Part shown: positions 45,397 to 55,688 of the stretch, piece by piece
Numbering within the stretch: the first letter of the stretch is position 1
Layout of the letters: every line of letters begins with the position of its first letter
Assembly (NCBI RefSeq): GCF_014905175.1
Contig: NC_057792.1
Span: 9,713,101 to 9,777,100 of the forward strand
DNA length: 64,000 bases
Source: Aphidius gifuensis
Lineage: Eukaryota > Arthropoda > Insecta > Hymenoptera > Braconidae
Reading direction: 5' to 3'
Made by a program: the position numbers and the translations under genes
The notes under the pieces: generated by a model
The model's database searches: none
Seen by the model: the letters and a program-made list of their open reading frames with translations, nothing else
Told to the model about the DNA's origin: nothing

Positions 45397-45756
45397 ACTG
45401 TTCAGTTAAAAATTTCAGACATAAATGTCCGCAAATTACTGTATCATAATTTTGAAATTGCTGATAATTATATTCAATGCTACCAACATCGAGATATTTT
45501 ACAAGATCTGCAGGTGGTTGTAAATCGCCAAAGCTATCGAAATAAATGACTTTATTATTCCTTTTTTTATATGCTACCCAATGCGTACCAGAGCCAACTT
45601 TGTCATCGAGATTTATAATGGCTGATTCATATTTCCATGGTTTAGTAGTTGGTAAATCATTTTTATGAAAACTCCTCTAAAATATGGAATATTCATAGCT
45701 TTAGCGTATTTTATAAGATCAATATTTGTGAGTGCTCGATGTGGTAGCTTTATATG
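45392..45756 (-). pseudogene. Adenovirus-type cysteine protease, two frame breaks
   Basis: Minus-strand blocks read 'HIKLPHRALTNIDLIKYAKA', 'IPYFRGVF', then in the next frame 'NDLPTTKPWKYESAIINLDD', 'GSGTHWVAYKKRN', 'VIYFDSFGDLQPP' and 'CGHLCLKFL'. The catalytic His (GTHWVAY), Asp (YFDSFG) and Cys (CGHLCL) of the adenain/ULP1-like fold are all visible. These proteases mature capsid precursors. There is no ATG at the start: the ORF sits in the -1 frame of the phospholipase-like gene and begins at an AAAAAAC heptamer next to its stop. A second break lies in a five-A run at about 45659-45663. Ends TAA at 45392. Confidence 0.8.
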
Positions 45757-46523
45757 TTTTTTGCTGGTTTTAAGAATAAGCCCATTCCTTTCTTATGTGG
45801 CTGGAGATATAAGCTTTTACCCAATGCAATTGTTTTCATTTTTGTGTTGTGACGTTTATTTTCTTCAAATTGTCGTTTGGCAGCACTCGCATCATTTATT
45901 GCTTTCGTTATACTAGCAGCACCCCCACTCAATGCTCCAACAGCACTTAAACCAGCAAAAAGTGGCATTATAAATGGTAAAAAACCACCTATTTTTGATG
46001 GTAATGGTAGAATACGTGGCATTTGAATTCTTTCTCGCCCTCCTGCTTTTTTTATAGCATCACGTGCACCCTCAAGTGCACACTTGATAGGATTTTTTCC
46101 TGGTTTAATAAATTCTTTTGATAGGTTTATAATTTTTTTAAATGATGTTTTTTTCCCTATTTTTCTCGTCTTCTTTTTCAGACCCATACCCAATTTTGAT
46201 TTAACTTTCATTGTATTGGCTATACCCCAAGCAGCTGTTTTTTCACCAACGGAAGAATCTTTTGCAAGTACACGTTTCCAAGCTCTATCAGCTTGGTTCC
46301 TGACGCTGATATTATCTCGGTTTTCAGAATAAGCAATATCGTGCTGTTTACAAGCAGCGTCTAATGGATTTATACCAGGATCACCTCGAGCTAACCTTTT
46401 TGATAATTTAGTACCTGGTCCACAGTATTGATAGCCCGGAATATGAAGTTCAATAGGAAGTTTGTTGATTAAAGTATTGATGAGACCTTTTCCACTTTTT
46501 TTAGAACGTCTGTGCACAATCAT
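45750..46523 (-). CDS. Parvovirus-like phospholipase A2 domain protein (Polinton virion protein)
   Basis: 257 residues. The N-terminal part carries 'PGYQYCGPGTKL', a PLA2 calcium loop, and 'LDAACKQHDIAYSE', the His-Asp catalytic motif, as in the VP1 unique region of parvoviruses. A basic central part ('GMGLKKKTRKIGKKTSFKK') is followed by a hydrophobic Gly/Ala stretch ('FIMPLFAGLSAVGALSGGAA') that could be membrane-active, and a basic end. By family knowledge the domain helps particles breach endosomal membranes. The frame is intact. Its stop overlaps the start of the protease frame. A TATAAATA box (46563-46570) lies 40 bp upstream, back to back with the ATPase gene. Confidence 0.85.
   Translation of the reverse strand: MIVHRRSKKSGKGLINTLINKLPIELHIPGYQYCGPGTKLSKRLARGDPGINPLDAACKQHDIAYSENRDNISVRNQADRAWKRVLAKDSSVGEKTAAWGIANTMKVKSKLGMGLKKKTRKIGKKTSFKKIINLSKEFIKPGKNPIKCALEGARDAIKKAGGRERIQMPRILPLPSKIGGFLPFIMPLFAGLSAVGALSGGAASITKAINDASAAKRQFEENKRHNTKMKTIALGKSLYLQPHKKGMGLFLKPAKNI
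45756..45762 (-). promoter_or_regulatory. Candidate -1 slippery heptamer A-AAA-AAC
   Basis: In the phospholipase-like reading frame the codons are GCA-AAA-AAC-ATA-TAA. The heptamer A-AAA-AAC is in correct zero-frame register for -1 frameshifting, and the -1 frame leads straight into the protease. An ordinary one-base loss in the A run would produce the same picture. Confidence 0.35.
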
Positions 46524-46549
46524 AATGTTTTCAAGACTAAAGCTAAATC

Positions 46550-46570
46550 TATAAAAACTCGGTATTTATA
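46550..46570. promoter_or_regulatory. Back-to-back TATA boxes of a divergent promoter
   Basis: TATAAAA on the plus strand (46550-46556) faces the ATPase gene and TATAAATA on the minus strand (46563-46570) faces the phospholipase-like gene. The two starts are only 62 bp apart. Confidence 0.6.
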
Positions 46571-46585
46571 GGGAAATAGTCAGTC

Positions 46586-47290
46586 GTGAATATAGAGTTT
46601 GCTGAGCAGAATGTAAAATTACCAGTAGTCAATTTTGACGGTGTTGTTCAACAAAGTTCGAGTAAAAAAAATCGAAAACGACATGGTAAACTTTTACCTA
46701 ATAATGTGCGAGGAATCTTTTGTGGCCCGTCAAATTGTGGTAAAACAAATGCTCTCCTAGCTATAATTACCCATCCAAATGGGCTACGATTCATGTATAT
46801 GTTTATTCGAAATCTTTAAAATCAACCAAAATATCAGTTCTTAGAAAAATACTTGAATCCACGAAATGTATTGGTTATTATCCATTCAATGAAAATAGTG
46901 TGAGGTTGAAGAACCTCAAGCTGCTTATCCAAATTTAATAATGATTTTTGATGATGTTTATGTGAAAAACAAAACAATATCAGAGCTTTTTTTTATATGG
47001 GACGTCATCAAAATGTTGATTGTTTTTATCTTTCTCAAACTTATGCACGTATACCCAAACATTTAGTACGAGATAATGCAAACTTTATCGTCATTTTTCG
47101 ACAAGATGAAATGAATTTAAAACATATTTATAATGATCATGTGAATACTGACATGACGTAGATTCCGAGATTTATGTTTAAATTGTTGGGATAGCGATAA
47201 GCATGGATTCATTGTTATCGATAAGGACAGTGAAATTAAAAATGGCCGATATCGTAAAGGATATGATTGTTTTGTTACTATAAATTGAAA
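46586..47290 (+). pseudogene. FtsK/HerA-type packaging ATPase, degraded
   Basis: The first open part (46586-46819) reads 'EFAEQNVKLPVVNFDGVV' and a Walker A 'GIFCGPSNCGKTNAL'. Its first codon is GTG, not ATG. After a break at about 46800 a second frame shows Walker B 'LIMIFDDVYV' (about 46938) and 'MGRHQNVDCFYLSQTYARI', then 'HLVRDNANFIVIFRQDEMN'. Further stops follow to about 47290. The A32-like family translocates viral DNA into the capsid. Length and motif order fit Polinton ATPases of about 230 residues, but several indels make it non-functional. Confidence 0.8.
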
Positions 47291-47344
47291 AGAACTTTTG
47301 AAAAAGAATGAGTTCAGAGAATCAGTAAGTATGAGAGCATCAAC

Positions 47345-48276
47345 ATGACGAGTAAAATGTTCGATGAAGAAAAAAATAATCTGTATCAGATTACAAAAGC
47401 TAGCGATGCAATAAGACGTGAACATAAAATGTTAAAAATGAATCAAGACGCTTCAGAAAAATATGCAACTGATATATTTAAGCCTATTGTAACACCTTTA
47501 GAAAAATTGGTGAATCAAACCACAAGTGATATAAAAAACGGAGTGAAGAATGAACTTGAAAATGATGTTGAAAAAGAACGAGCAAATGAGGGAGATGAGG
47601 ATGCTGATAATGATGTTTTCTATGAATCTTTCGATAAGTTTGATGAGGATCCTGTAAGAAAGTCACTTGATCATACATCTTCTACACTAGATACTTCTTT
47701 TTCGAAAAATAATGAAAAATATATGAAAAAAGTCGATGTCAGTAAAACTCGATCAACAGGATTTCTAGTACGGAAACTTGATAATAATCTTATGTTTGGA
47801 AACTCAAATATTAAATTTGAAAATAACAAAATCTTTATTGAAGATGAAACTTATCAAGAGACGCCAGGTTTATTGGAACTCCTTTCAATTATAAAGTTGA
47901 TGACTCATTAATAAATAATGATGATAAAAAAAATTTTATCAAAATTATTAAATTAACAAATGCTCAGTATAGATATTTCAAACCTAATGGTGGACTGAGA
48001 AAAGAAACAAATGCCAAGTATGAAAAATATATTTTACCATACATAAAATCCTCAACAAAAACTGGTACATCGTTACCTCGTTATAAGATTACAAACAAAA
48101 GTAACAAATTGGACTACGTTTATTGGGATGATCCCAACGAACTTGTTGATCGTCTCCGATTAATATTAGCTTCTCAAGCCGCTGGTAATCTCAGTCATAC
48201 AAATGAAATCATTTCTATAATTGAAGAATTAAGAGAGCTGAAATTATCTATTAATTTATATGCATATAAGGCTTGA
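47345..48276 (+). pseudogene. Polinton accessory protein (DUF8207-like), frameshifted
   Basis: Starts 'MTSKMFDEEKNNLYQITKAS' with a long charged, helical N-terminal half. The C-terminal half shows 'YQETPGLLELL', then after a frame change near 47880 'LTNAQYRYFKPNG' and 'YVYWDDPNELVDRLRLILAS' and 'HTNEIISIIEELREL'. That last block is a frequent signature in arthropod Polintons, which I recall being catalogued as a DUF (8207). Function unknown; conservation suggests a structural or morphogenetic role. It follows the ATPase on the same strand. Confidence 0.7.
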
Positions 48277-48301
48277 GCTCAGTTACTCACAAGCTGTCAA
48301 G

Positions 48302-48847
48302 ATGAGTATTGATATTTTTGGACGACAATCAAAAAATAAAAGTTCATTACAAAGTGTTCGAGGTCCTCCAGGTGATGGTTTCAAACGAACATCAGATGGA
48401 CATTATGATATAAATAATAAACGATTGTGTAATGTTGCTGATCCATTGGAATCAAATGATGCAACATCTGTTAAAATTACCAAGACAATTATAAAAGAAG
48501 AAACACGAATTTTATATCAATTAAATAAATCTCTACGTGATGATGTTGATAATAATAATATAATAACCAATTCACTTCAGTCTCAATTTCAAGAGTTCAT
48601 TAAGAATTATCGTCTTGAATTTGATACAGCGCAAAGTCTTTCACTTCAAAATATAGAATCCATTCAGACATTGGAGTCCAGATTAACTTCATCGAATAGA
48701 GCTTTTGAGAATTTCAAACTGAATTTTGAAAAATCACTCAACACATTGAGCACTGAAATTGGAAATTTGGAAATTAAAATAATAAAAAAACTGACAATCT
48801 TGGATAATCATCTCAGGATACTTGAAAATCGTTCTAATGGATCATAA
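48302..48847 (+). CDS. Fibre-like coiled-coil protein of the Polinton
   Basis: About 181 residues from the ATG at 48302 ('MSIDIFGRQSKNKSSLQSVR'), chosen because the MSIDIFGR start is what I recall for this Polinton ORF. The upstream 14 open codons contain the end of the previous gene. 'GPPGDGFKRTSDGHYDINNK' is followed by 'KRLCNVADP', then a long heptad-like region (about residues 60-180). The collagen-like GPPG and coiled coil suggest a trimeric spike or fibre. The frame is intact. Its last codons overlap the integrase start by 11 nt. Confidence 0.65.
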   Translation: MSIDIFGRQSKNKSSLQSVRGPPGDGFKRTSDGHYDINNKRLCNVADPLESNDATSVKITKTIIKEETRILYQLNKSLRDDVDNNNIITNSLQSQFQEFIKNYRLEFDTAQSLSLQNIESIQTLESRLTSSNRAFENFKLNFEKSLNTLSTEIGNLEIKIIKKLTILDNHLRILENRSNGS

Positions 48848-49757
48848 AAAAGCAGTAGTTGCTCATGAACTACACAGACCTGCTCGAAGAAATTATACTC
48901 GTCGTCATGTTGACATTAAAGGATTTGATGAAACTTGGCAAGCAGATCTTGTTGATATGCAAGCTTATACGTCTGTTAACCGAAACTATAAATATTCGCT
49001 TACAATTATTGATATATTTTCGAAATTTGCATGGGCTATACCAATAAAATCAAGAACTGGGAAAGATGTTACAGCAGCGATGAAATCTGTGCTTGATGAA
49101 GGACGTATACCACAAAATTTACATGTTGATCAAGGAAAAGAATTTTACAACAAGGAATTTGAAGCTCTTTTGCAAAAACATAAGATACATATGTACTCAA
49201 CATACAGCAATCTCAAAGCATCAATTGTTGAACGCTTCAATAGAACACTGAAGAATAAAATGTGGGAAAAATTTACTTATCAAGGATCCTACAAGTGGAT
49301 AGAAATTTTACCACATCTGCTTAAAAATTATAATAATTCAAAACACAGAACAATAAAGATGAAAGCAATAGATGTTACGAAAGAAAATGAAAAACAACTA
49401 TTGAGAAATATTTATAAAAAATTTCAACACAATCGTGATATCAAAAATAAATTCAAGATTGGTGATAAAATTAGTAAATATAAAACTGTTTTTAAAAAAG
49501 GTTATACACCAAACTTCACAACAGAAATATTTACGATTAAGGAAGTGAAATATACAGATCCAGTGACATATACACTCATAGATTATAAAAATAATCCAAT
49601 TGAAGGAGGATTCTACGAAGAAGAGTTAACTGAAGTTAAATATCCTGATATTTATTTAGTTGAAAAAATTGTGAAAAAACGTGGCGATAAGTTATATGTA
49701 AAATGGTTAGGTTTTGACGATACACATAATAGTTGGATAAATAAATCAGATCTGTAA
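48837..49757 (+). CDS. Polinton integrase with C-terminal chromodomain
   Basis: 306 residues from the ATG at 48837 ('MDHKKAVVAHELHRPARRNY'). The retroviral-type catalytic core shows Asp in 'TWQADLVDMQ', Asp in 'LHVDQGKEF' and Glu in 'SIVERFNRTLKNKMW' (D,D35E arrangement). A basic middle is followed by a chromodomain ending 'DKLYVKWLGFDDTHNSWI'. The enzyme inserts element ends into host DNA; the chromodomain may steer it to marked chromatin. The HHCC zinc domain of retroviral integrases is not visible, as I would expect for insect Polintons. Uninterrupted, so potentially functional. Confidence 0.92.
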   Translation: MDHKKAVVAHELHRPARRNYTRRHVDIKGFDETWQADLVDMQAYTSVNRNYKYSLTIIDIFSKFAWAIPIKSRTGKDVTAAMKSVLDEGRIPQNLHVDQGKEFYNKEFEALLQKHKIHMYSTYSNLKASIVERFNRTLKNKMWEKFTYQGSYKWIEILPHLLKNYNNSKHRTIKMKAIDVTKENEKQLLRNIYKKFQHNRDIKNKFKIGDKISKYKTVFKKGYTPNFTTEIFTIKEVKYTDPVTYTLIDYKNNPIEGGFYEEELTEVKYPDIYLVEKIVKKRGDKLYVKWLGFDDTHNSWINKSDL

Positions 49758-49815
49758 AAAAAAATAAATGTTTTTTTTTTTTTTAATAAAATAAACTCTG
49801 TGAAAAATATTTTAA

Positions 49816-52800
49816 TTATCTTTTTATTTTATAACCCCATGGTACAGTATCCGTAGTATTTAGTAACAATTGTCTCTTATCATCTAACCAACTTAAAGCT
49901 ATTTTCTTTTGTGCAATTGTATTTACTTTATGTTTTTTACTTCTAATTAGATATTGAATTTTTGTTAATAAATTATGTTCAAAAAGACAATTTTTATAAT
50001 CATCAAAGGTAATTTCTTTTAAAGTTGAACCTTTAACACCTTTGGCTTTTTTAGCATCTTTTTTTTCTCCGAGTACACGGAATGTATAGAGTTTAGCTCT
50101 TAAACCAATAAATTCAGTTATAATTTTTCCACAACTTTCATCTTTCATTAATCCTAGTACTTTTTTATTTACACGAGGCATTTTAAAAATATTATCTTGA
50201 GAATAATCAGAAGTATCGAATTTATCTAAATTTTTTTTCATTTCTTCATAAATATTAAAATTAAAATCATATAACAAACTATCTGTGTCGTGGTACATCA
50301 ATTTTGCATTGTTACCAAATCTAGATTTTATATAATTATAATGAAAATCATATAGACATGTTTTTGATATATCAAGTATTGAAAATCCTACATAAACTGG
50401 TTTATTGAAATGAATTTTTGTCCGATTCATTTCAATAATAACAATGTCTTCTCCAAATACTGTGAGGCTATGGAAATTCGGTTGTTGAATGTAGTATTTA
50501 GCACCATATCTGTTTTTCCATCTGGTGACCATTTTAACATCTTTTTGCTTTCTTACATTTTCAATAAATTTTCCATATACAGCATTATTCAAAAGTTTAT
50601 AATAATCTTTTTCAAATTGAGTTGTTGCCTCTTGTCTTTTTTTCGTATTCAAATCTATGTATTTTTTTAACCAAGATGACTGTCTAAATTTGAGAACTCG
50701 ATGAATTTTTAATAATTTCATACCGAGTTTTAAATATTGTTTGAGATTTTTATAATGAATAATATATTTTTCTTTTGGATAAAAAGTTGTCATTAGTTTA
50801 CATTGTTTAGAATTAGGTGATATTTTGTGCTCTGGACACAATGGAAGATCTTGATGGAGTTCATGTAATTCTTCAGGATATTCAAGATCGACTTCATATA
50901 TATAGCCTGTAGAAGAGTCGTCAGGTTGTAATAAAATGTCTTCTAAAGACCACTGATTATTATCCCACTCAAAGCCACCGTATGGAAGATGTTGTGACAT
51001 TGCCATTCCATATAAATTATTAACATCAAAGTACATGAGGTACGACTCATCTTTGATTGTATCATACTCCATACCCATGTATGGATTGTTGGCTTTTGCA
51101 TAACGATTCGGACATACAGCTACTCCACCTCGTATTCCTTTCTCGATGAATAAGAGTTGTTCAGCATCTGTTAGTAATTCCAATTTTACACCAGTACATT
51201 TCAGCATACAATCCCATGAGAATCCTGGTGTTGTATAGTAATGAAGAGGATCTAAGTTGTATGATGATAAACAGTTTTTACGAAAATTTTCAAAAATATC
51301 AGCTAACAACAAAACATCTGTACGTAAATATAAATCTGAATAATCACCAAGTGTTTTGATTTCAAATTTTTTCCAAACTGTTTGGGCATGTTCATAATCA
51401 TCATTTGAAATATTGCTGTTATTTAATCTTGAATAAAATTGATCAATAAATGGAAGTTTCATATCTTCTAATCTATTCCAGCTATTGATGTATTCATATG
51501 GGAATACTCCTTTTCTTTTTAATAATTGAAATTTTTCTGGATCTTCACAATATTTTTTTAGTAATTTTTTTATCGCAATCAGCTAAGTTTGAAGCCAGTT
51601 TGTCAAGACTAGTTGCCATAAATCTGTAGGAGTCGATGAATCTTAAATTTACTAGTCGGCTACCTCGTTTATTTAAACATGGATACTTGATTTCTTTTGT
51701 AAAAGATATATATTTTTCTTTGTTGATCGGTAAAATTCTAATTGGGCCCTCAAACATGTTTGCTAGAGTTTGCAAAAAAAAGTGTGAGTCATAACCTGAG
51801 AGATTATGAAATATTACTGGTATCGTATGTGAATCTGTATAGTTGACATTACATTCAGGATGAGCTGCTCCACGATAATGGCCTGTGTAATGGCAGTGAT
51901 CGTGATGCCTGATCTGTGCAGGAGAAAATTCATTTTCACAAATATGACATATTTGAGCTGTTTGAAAATCCATGATTTGTTCTTGAGTAAGAGGCTCCAT
52001 TGGTATTGGATTATTCAAAATGTCATTTACTTGTTTCGTTCTTTCTTGAAGTTCTCTGACAAACCACTCTATACAATCAGGACCACGACGTGACTTGAAT
52101 TCTGACAGAGACTTGTCATATGTACAATGAAAATAATATGCAGCACTGTGCGGCACATGATTGTCTGAATCATTCTCTCCAGGTTCTAAAATACATTCAA
52201 GATCTGCATAGATGACAAATGGTGCTGGTTCTTTGAATCGGTGATTTTCAAATTTCAATATATTTTCACCTTCTTCTGGTAAAATCATTCTCACTTTATT
52301 ATTATTTTCACAGTCAGTTAAATGTTTTTCATATGAATTTTGAATTTTGAAATGACAAAGACAACGATCACACAACCACTTTTTATGATAATTTTTCGAA
52401 ATTTGTGAACTGACAAGTCGCGATAAATTTCGTATCCAAGCAAAATGAAATATTGGTTCATCAGTTGAAAATCCACTATTCATAATGAGTAAATGAATTG
52501 TGGGTTTTAATGACTTGTGTTTACTCAAATACACTGGTGCTATTTCATATTTATCATAAATACCGTAGACATTTATTGATAAATCATTCATAACCTCAAA
52601 TTTTGGAATGTCACATAACATTATTGGAAAATTTATCCCATCATAATTTAGAACTGTCTTAAAATCAGGGTATGATGTGGTACGATAGCTGTGCGATTAA
52701 GCTGGATACAAAGCCGCTGTGATTGCATACAAAAAACAGTACTCATCATTATTTTTAATATTTAAAACTGCTTTTTTTATTTGGATACTCTTTGGCAATT

Positions 52801-53503
52801 CGATAAATGTTGATAAACTACCTCTCAATGGCTCATAACGATTAATATTAATCATCAAATTAATAATTGCTCTTAATGTCTACCCAGAATCTTTTTCTTG
52901 AAAATCTTCAATTTTTGTGAGAAATTTTTTTGTTAAGTTGTCATTGAACCAATTTTTCAAGTCAGTAGTTGGTAATATCACTTGATTTTTTGTATTAAAA
53001 TATTTTGTCTCATCGATAGGTTCACCATTTTTTACAATTCTAAATTTACAAGCTAAAACACCATTCACTTTTAAATTTTCATGATTTTTGAGAATATTTT
53101 TTAAACGGTTAATTGTCATTTTTTTAGAATCCTCTAAAAATGAATGTATATCAGTATGTTGAAGATTAACGATAGTCCCTGATCGTATTCGACCCTGGAA
53201 TGCTGAATCACCATCTAGCCACTTCACTCTATCACTCAGTTTTTTAATATGTCCAACACCAGCACCATGTTTTCGTTCACTTTTAAATTTTTCACTCAAT
53301 AATCTTAGTTGGGATATTGTTGTTTGAATTCTTAATTTATCACCAATTGTTTTGGCAGCTTTCAATGCTTTATTTAAAAGCCGAATATTTTTTTTTTCGA
53401 ATTTCAACCAATTTTCTATTTGATCTGGCGTACGAATTATTTTATATGCTCCATCCATAATCTTTATCAGTTTGAGACACTGCTCTGAACTCATGTTGTT
53501 CAT
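49816..53503 (-). pseudogene. Protein-primed family B DNA polymerase (Polinton), interrupted
   Basis: About 1,229 codons on the minus strand. From the N terminus: a helical region (53503-52880) starting 'MNNMSSEQCLKLIKIMDGAY', a Polinton-typical 'YEPLRGSLSTFIELP', a zinc finger 'CDRCLCHFKIQNSYEKH', exonuclease motifs 'IYADLECI', 'FHNLSGYDSHF' and 'FIDSYRFMATSLDKLA', then an HNH-like 'CHICENEF...HHDHCHYTGH' element between them. Polymerase motifs follow: 'YFDVNNLYGMAM', 'KLLNNAVYGKF' and 'MYHDTDSLLYDF'. In-frame stops occur at 52880 (TAG) and about 52700 (TAA), and a one-base change lies in an A run near 51550. The enzyme would replicate the element by protein priming. Its promoter is shared back to back with the ORF at 54030. 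Confidence 0.93.
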
Positions 53504-53570
53504 TTATTTGAATGCTCACGTAATCAAAAAGATCGATAAACTGACAGAGCCGTATTACAGGCTTACAGGC

Positions 53571-53602
53571 TTTATATAGCATGAATTAGGAATTTTCTGG
53601 AA
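53571..53602 (-). promoter_or_regulatory. polB core promoter with heat-shock-element trimer
   Basis: On the minus strand a TATATAAAG box (53571-53578) is preceded at 53590-53602 by GAAttTTCtgGAA, three perfectly spaced heat-shock units. A TCAGTTT initiator-like word lies about 35 bp downstream of the TATA box. Confidence 0.65.
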
Positions 53603-53708
53603 CAATTGAGAATGTTTTGGAACAGATCAAGAAACTTCGATGGATCGATGATTCAAGAATATATTGAAAGCATTATCGATATTTTTGAGAATAATCGGAA
53701 ACATTAAA

Positions 53709-53862
53709 GAACATTCGAAAAAGATTTTAAAACACTCGAAAACATTTTGTGAACATTCGAAAACATTATACATTCGATGACATTTCCATTACTTTATGGA
53801 ACATTCTAGAACATTCAATGAAATTTCGAAGACTCTTCTAGAACATTTTTTTTACTATAAAA
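53709..53862 (+). promoter_or_regulatory. Promoter of the 54030 ORF with dense heat-shock elements
   Basis: GAAcaTTCtaGAAcaTTC (53799-53816) is a perfect four-unit array. GAAatTTC (53820-53827) and TTCtaGAA (53836-53843) follow just before TATAAAA at 53856. Two more GAAcaTTC pairs stand at 53709 and 53751. The layout (array, then TATA within about 15 bp) resembles insect hsp70 promoters. An initiator-like TCAGATT follows about 30 bp downstream. Confidence 0.7.
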
Positions 53863-54029
53863 AGAGTGCGATCGACATCAACAGCATCAGATTAATTCAA
53901 GTATTCGAACAGTACTCATCATAAAAGGAATCAAGGTATATATTTTTTTTTAATTTAATTTTTTTTATTATTATTTTTAGAACAATTTATTTTATATAAA
54001 AAAAATTTTTTTTTTTCACAGAAAATAAA

Positions 54030-54344
54030 ATGGATTTTCTATCAGCAATCAACAAAGTTGCTTGTAGCTCCAGCAATTTACCATTGATAAAAATGTCTGA
54101 TTTAACTCCTGGAGCTGAATACAAGATCACTCAAATTCGAAGAGCAAATACAAAATATGGAGTGAAAAGCATTGTGACAATTCAACATGAGTTTGATATG
54201 TTTTTACCCAATAAGATATCAATATTTTTGGAGAAAGATAAAGAATTTGAGGAGCTCAAAACTATGGTAGATGGTGACCATCTTGGTATGCGTACTCAAC
54301 AAGTAGCACCGAACATTTTCATATGTGAATTTATCGCTGTTTAA
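54030..54344 (+). CDS. Small Polinton protein, possibly an OB-fold ssDNA-binding protein
   Basis: 104 residues, starting 'MDFLSAINKVACSSSNLPLI' with 'SDLTPGAEYKITQIRRANTK' and 'YGVKSIVTIQHEFDMFLPNK' following. The pattern (L..G..Y.I...RR..TKYG, then alternating beta strands and FLP) resembles a small OB-fold protein, and ORFs of this type are, as I recall, common in insect Polintons. This is inference, not proof. The 5' leader seems to contain an intron (donor 'aaggtatat' at about 53935, acceptor 'ttttcacag' at about 54021). Intact. It is driven by the heat-shock-like promoter opposite polB, which supports a replication role. Confidence 0.6.
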   Translation: MDFLSAINKVACSSSNLPLIKMSDLTPGAEYKITQIRRANTKYGVKSIVTIQHEFDMFLPNKISIFLEKDKEFEELKTMVDGDHLGMRTQQVAPNIFICEFIAV

Positions 54345-54895
54345 GAATAATCGATTGAAAATGTAATTTTGAAAACGAAAAAAAAATTATCAAGGGAAAT
54401 GTAATTATTTGAATAAATAAAATTATTTAAATAAATAAAATTGATAAAAAAAAAAAATATTTCTTACAATTTCTTTAAAATAAATGGAAATAATAAAAAA
54501 AAACATAATTTATAAAAATTGTAAAAAAAAAAAAAAAAAAAACTAAAACGAAAATAAATAAATATATTTATCAAAAATCTAAGATGAAAATTCAAAACGA
54601 ATGCTGAAAAATCTTTATAAAAAAAAAAACAATATATACTTTATTTTTTTTCTGTTTCAAATAGAATATGTTGATAAAATTATTGAAAACACAAAAAATT
54701 GTTTACATTTTTTTTAAAAAAAGAATCATGTAAATTATTTTTTTTTTTCAAAACTGATTATGTATTTTTTTTTTTATTTTTTTTAATTCATAATTTAATT
54801 TTTTTATTATCCTTCAATTTTTTTTTCAATATTGTGTATTTTTTGGTACTGCATACGTTCATATTCAGAGTAGTTTCGTATCCATGGTATTTTAT
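54345..54895. other. AT-rich intergenic stretch, no gene
   Basis: A-rich then T-rich runs with many AATAAA words serving the convergent genes at 54344 and 54896. The 84-codon hydrophobic plus frame at 54699-54953 is a translated T run and opposes a real exon. Confidence 0.6.
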
Positions 54896-55688
54896 TTATT
54901 TTTCTTCAATAAAATATAGCTCGTTGTCATCTTCTTTGATCTTGAATTGGTGATTTTGGAATTCCAATTCTAACGAGCATGTTGGAGCAATCAATACTTT
55001 AGCAGTATGAATGATGAGATCAATTATCTCATCATTGTAGAATTTTTCCCATTCTACTGGAATCCAAGCTTTCAATAATTGGTTGTCTCCGCAAATGTGA
55101 AGAATGAGAATTCTAAAAAAAGAAAATTCAAATTGTTTTTTAAAAATATCAAATCATAAAAAATATTTTTGAAAAAATCATCTCTCATTCATTCAATAAT
55201 AAAAAAAAATTTAATTATCAACTAATAATTTAAATCATATACTCTTAGAAGAACAATTCACAAAAAGAATCTAAATATCATTAATACTTTTTCAGAAAAA
55301 AATAAAAATAAAAACCGGTCATTTAAAATCATTGATTCTCAAAAAAAGAAAAAAAAAACACACTCATCATGCAATCACTTTTTAAAGAAACACGAAAAAA
55401 AAAAGCATAAACTAATAATTTGAAACCTCGTTTAAAATGAAAAAATATTTTTCACACTTATTTATTCAATAACATGAAAACACTATAAAAAAATTTTTTT
55501 TCATTAAAAAAAAATAAAAATAAAACAATCACTAACACTTTTACACTGAAAACTAAAAATTATTAAGAAAAAAAAAACTAACAATTTAATTCAAAAATTC
55601 AATCACTAAAAAACAATTTAATCACCAAAAAACAATTTCAAAAAAAAATTAATAATAAACCAATTACAATAATAACTTACCCTGACAT
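54896..55688 (-). CDS. Spliced 74-aa Polinton protein with an 8-nt first exon
   Basis: Minus strand, two exons: 55681-55688 (8 nt, ATGTCAGG) and 54896-55112 (217 nt), joined across a 568-bp intron with donor GTAAGT and a T-rich acceptor ending TTTTTTTAG. The joined length is 225 nt, exactly 74 codons plus TAA. Exon 2 reads 'ILILHICGDNQLLKAWIPVE', 'WEKFYNDEIIDLIIHTAKVL', 'CSLELEFQNHQFKIKEDDNE' and ends 'LYFIEEK'. An AATAAA directly follows the stop, and a TATATATAGG-like box lies about 90 bp upstream of the ATG. The open frame and perfect phase make it convincing. Family and function unknown. Confidence 0.7.

Noticed and set aside
54699..54953. 84-aa hydrophobic plus-strand ORF
   Set aside because: Derived from T runs and antisense to the supported exon at 54896-55112.
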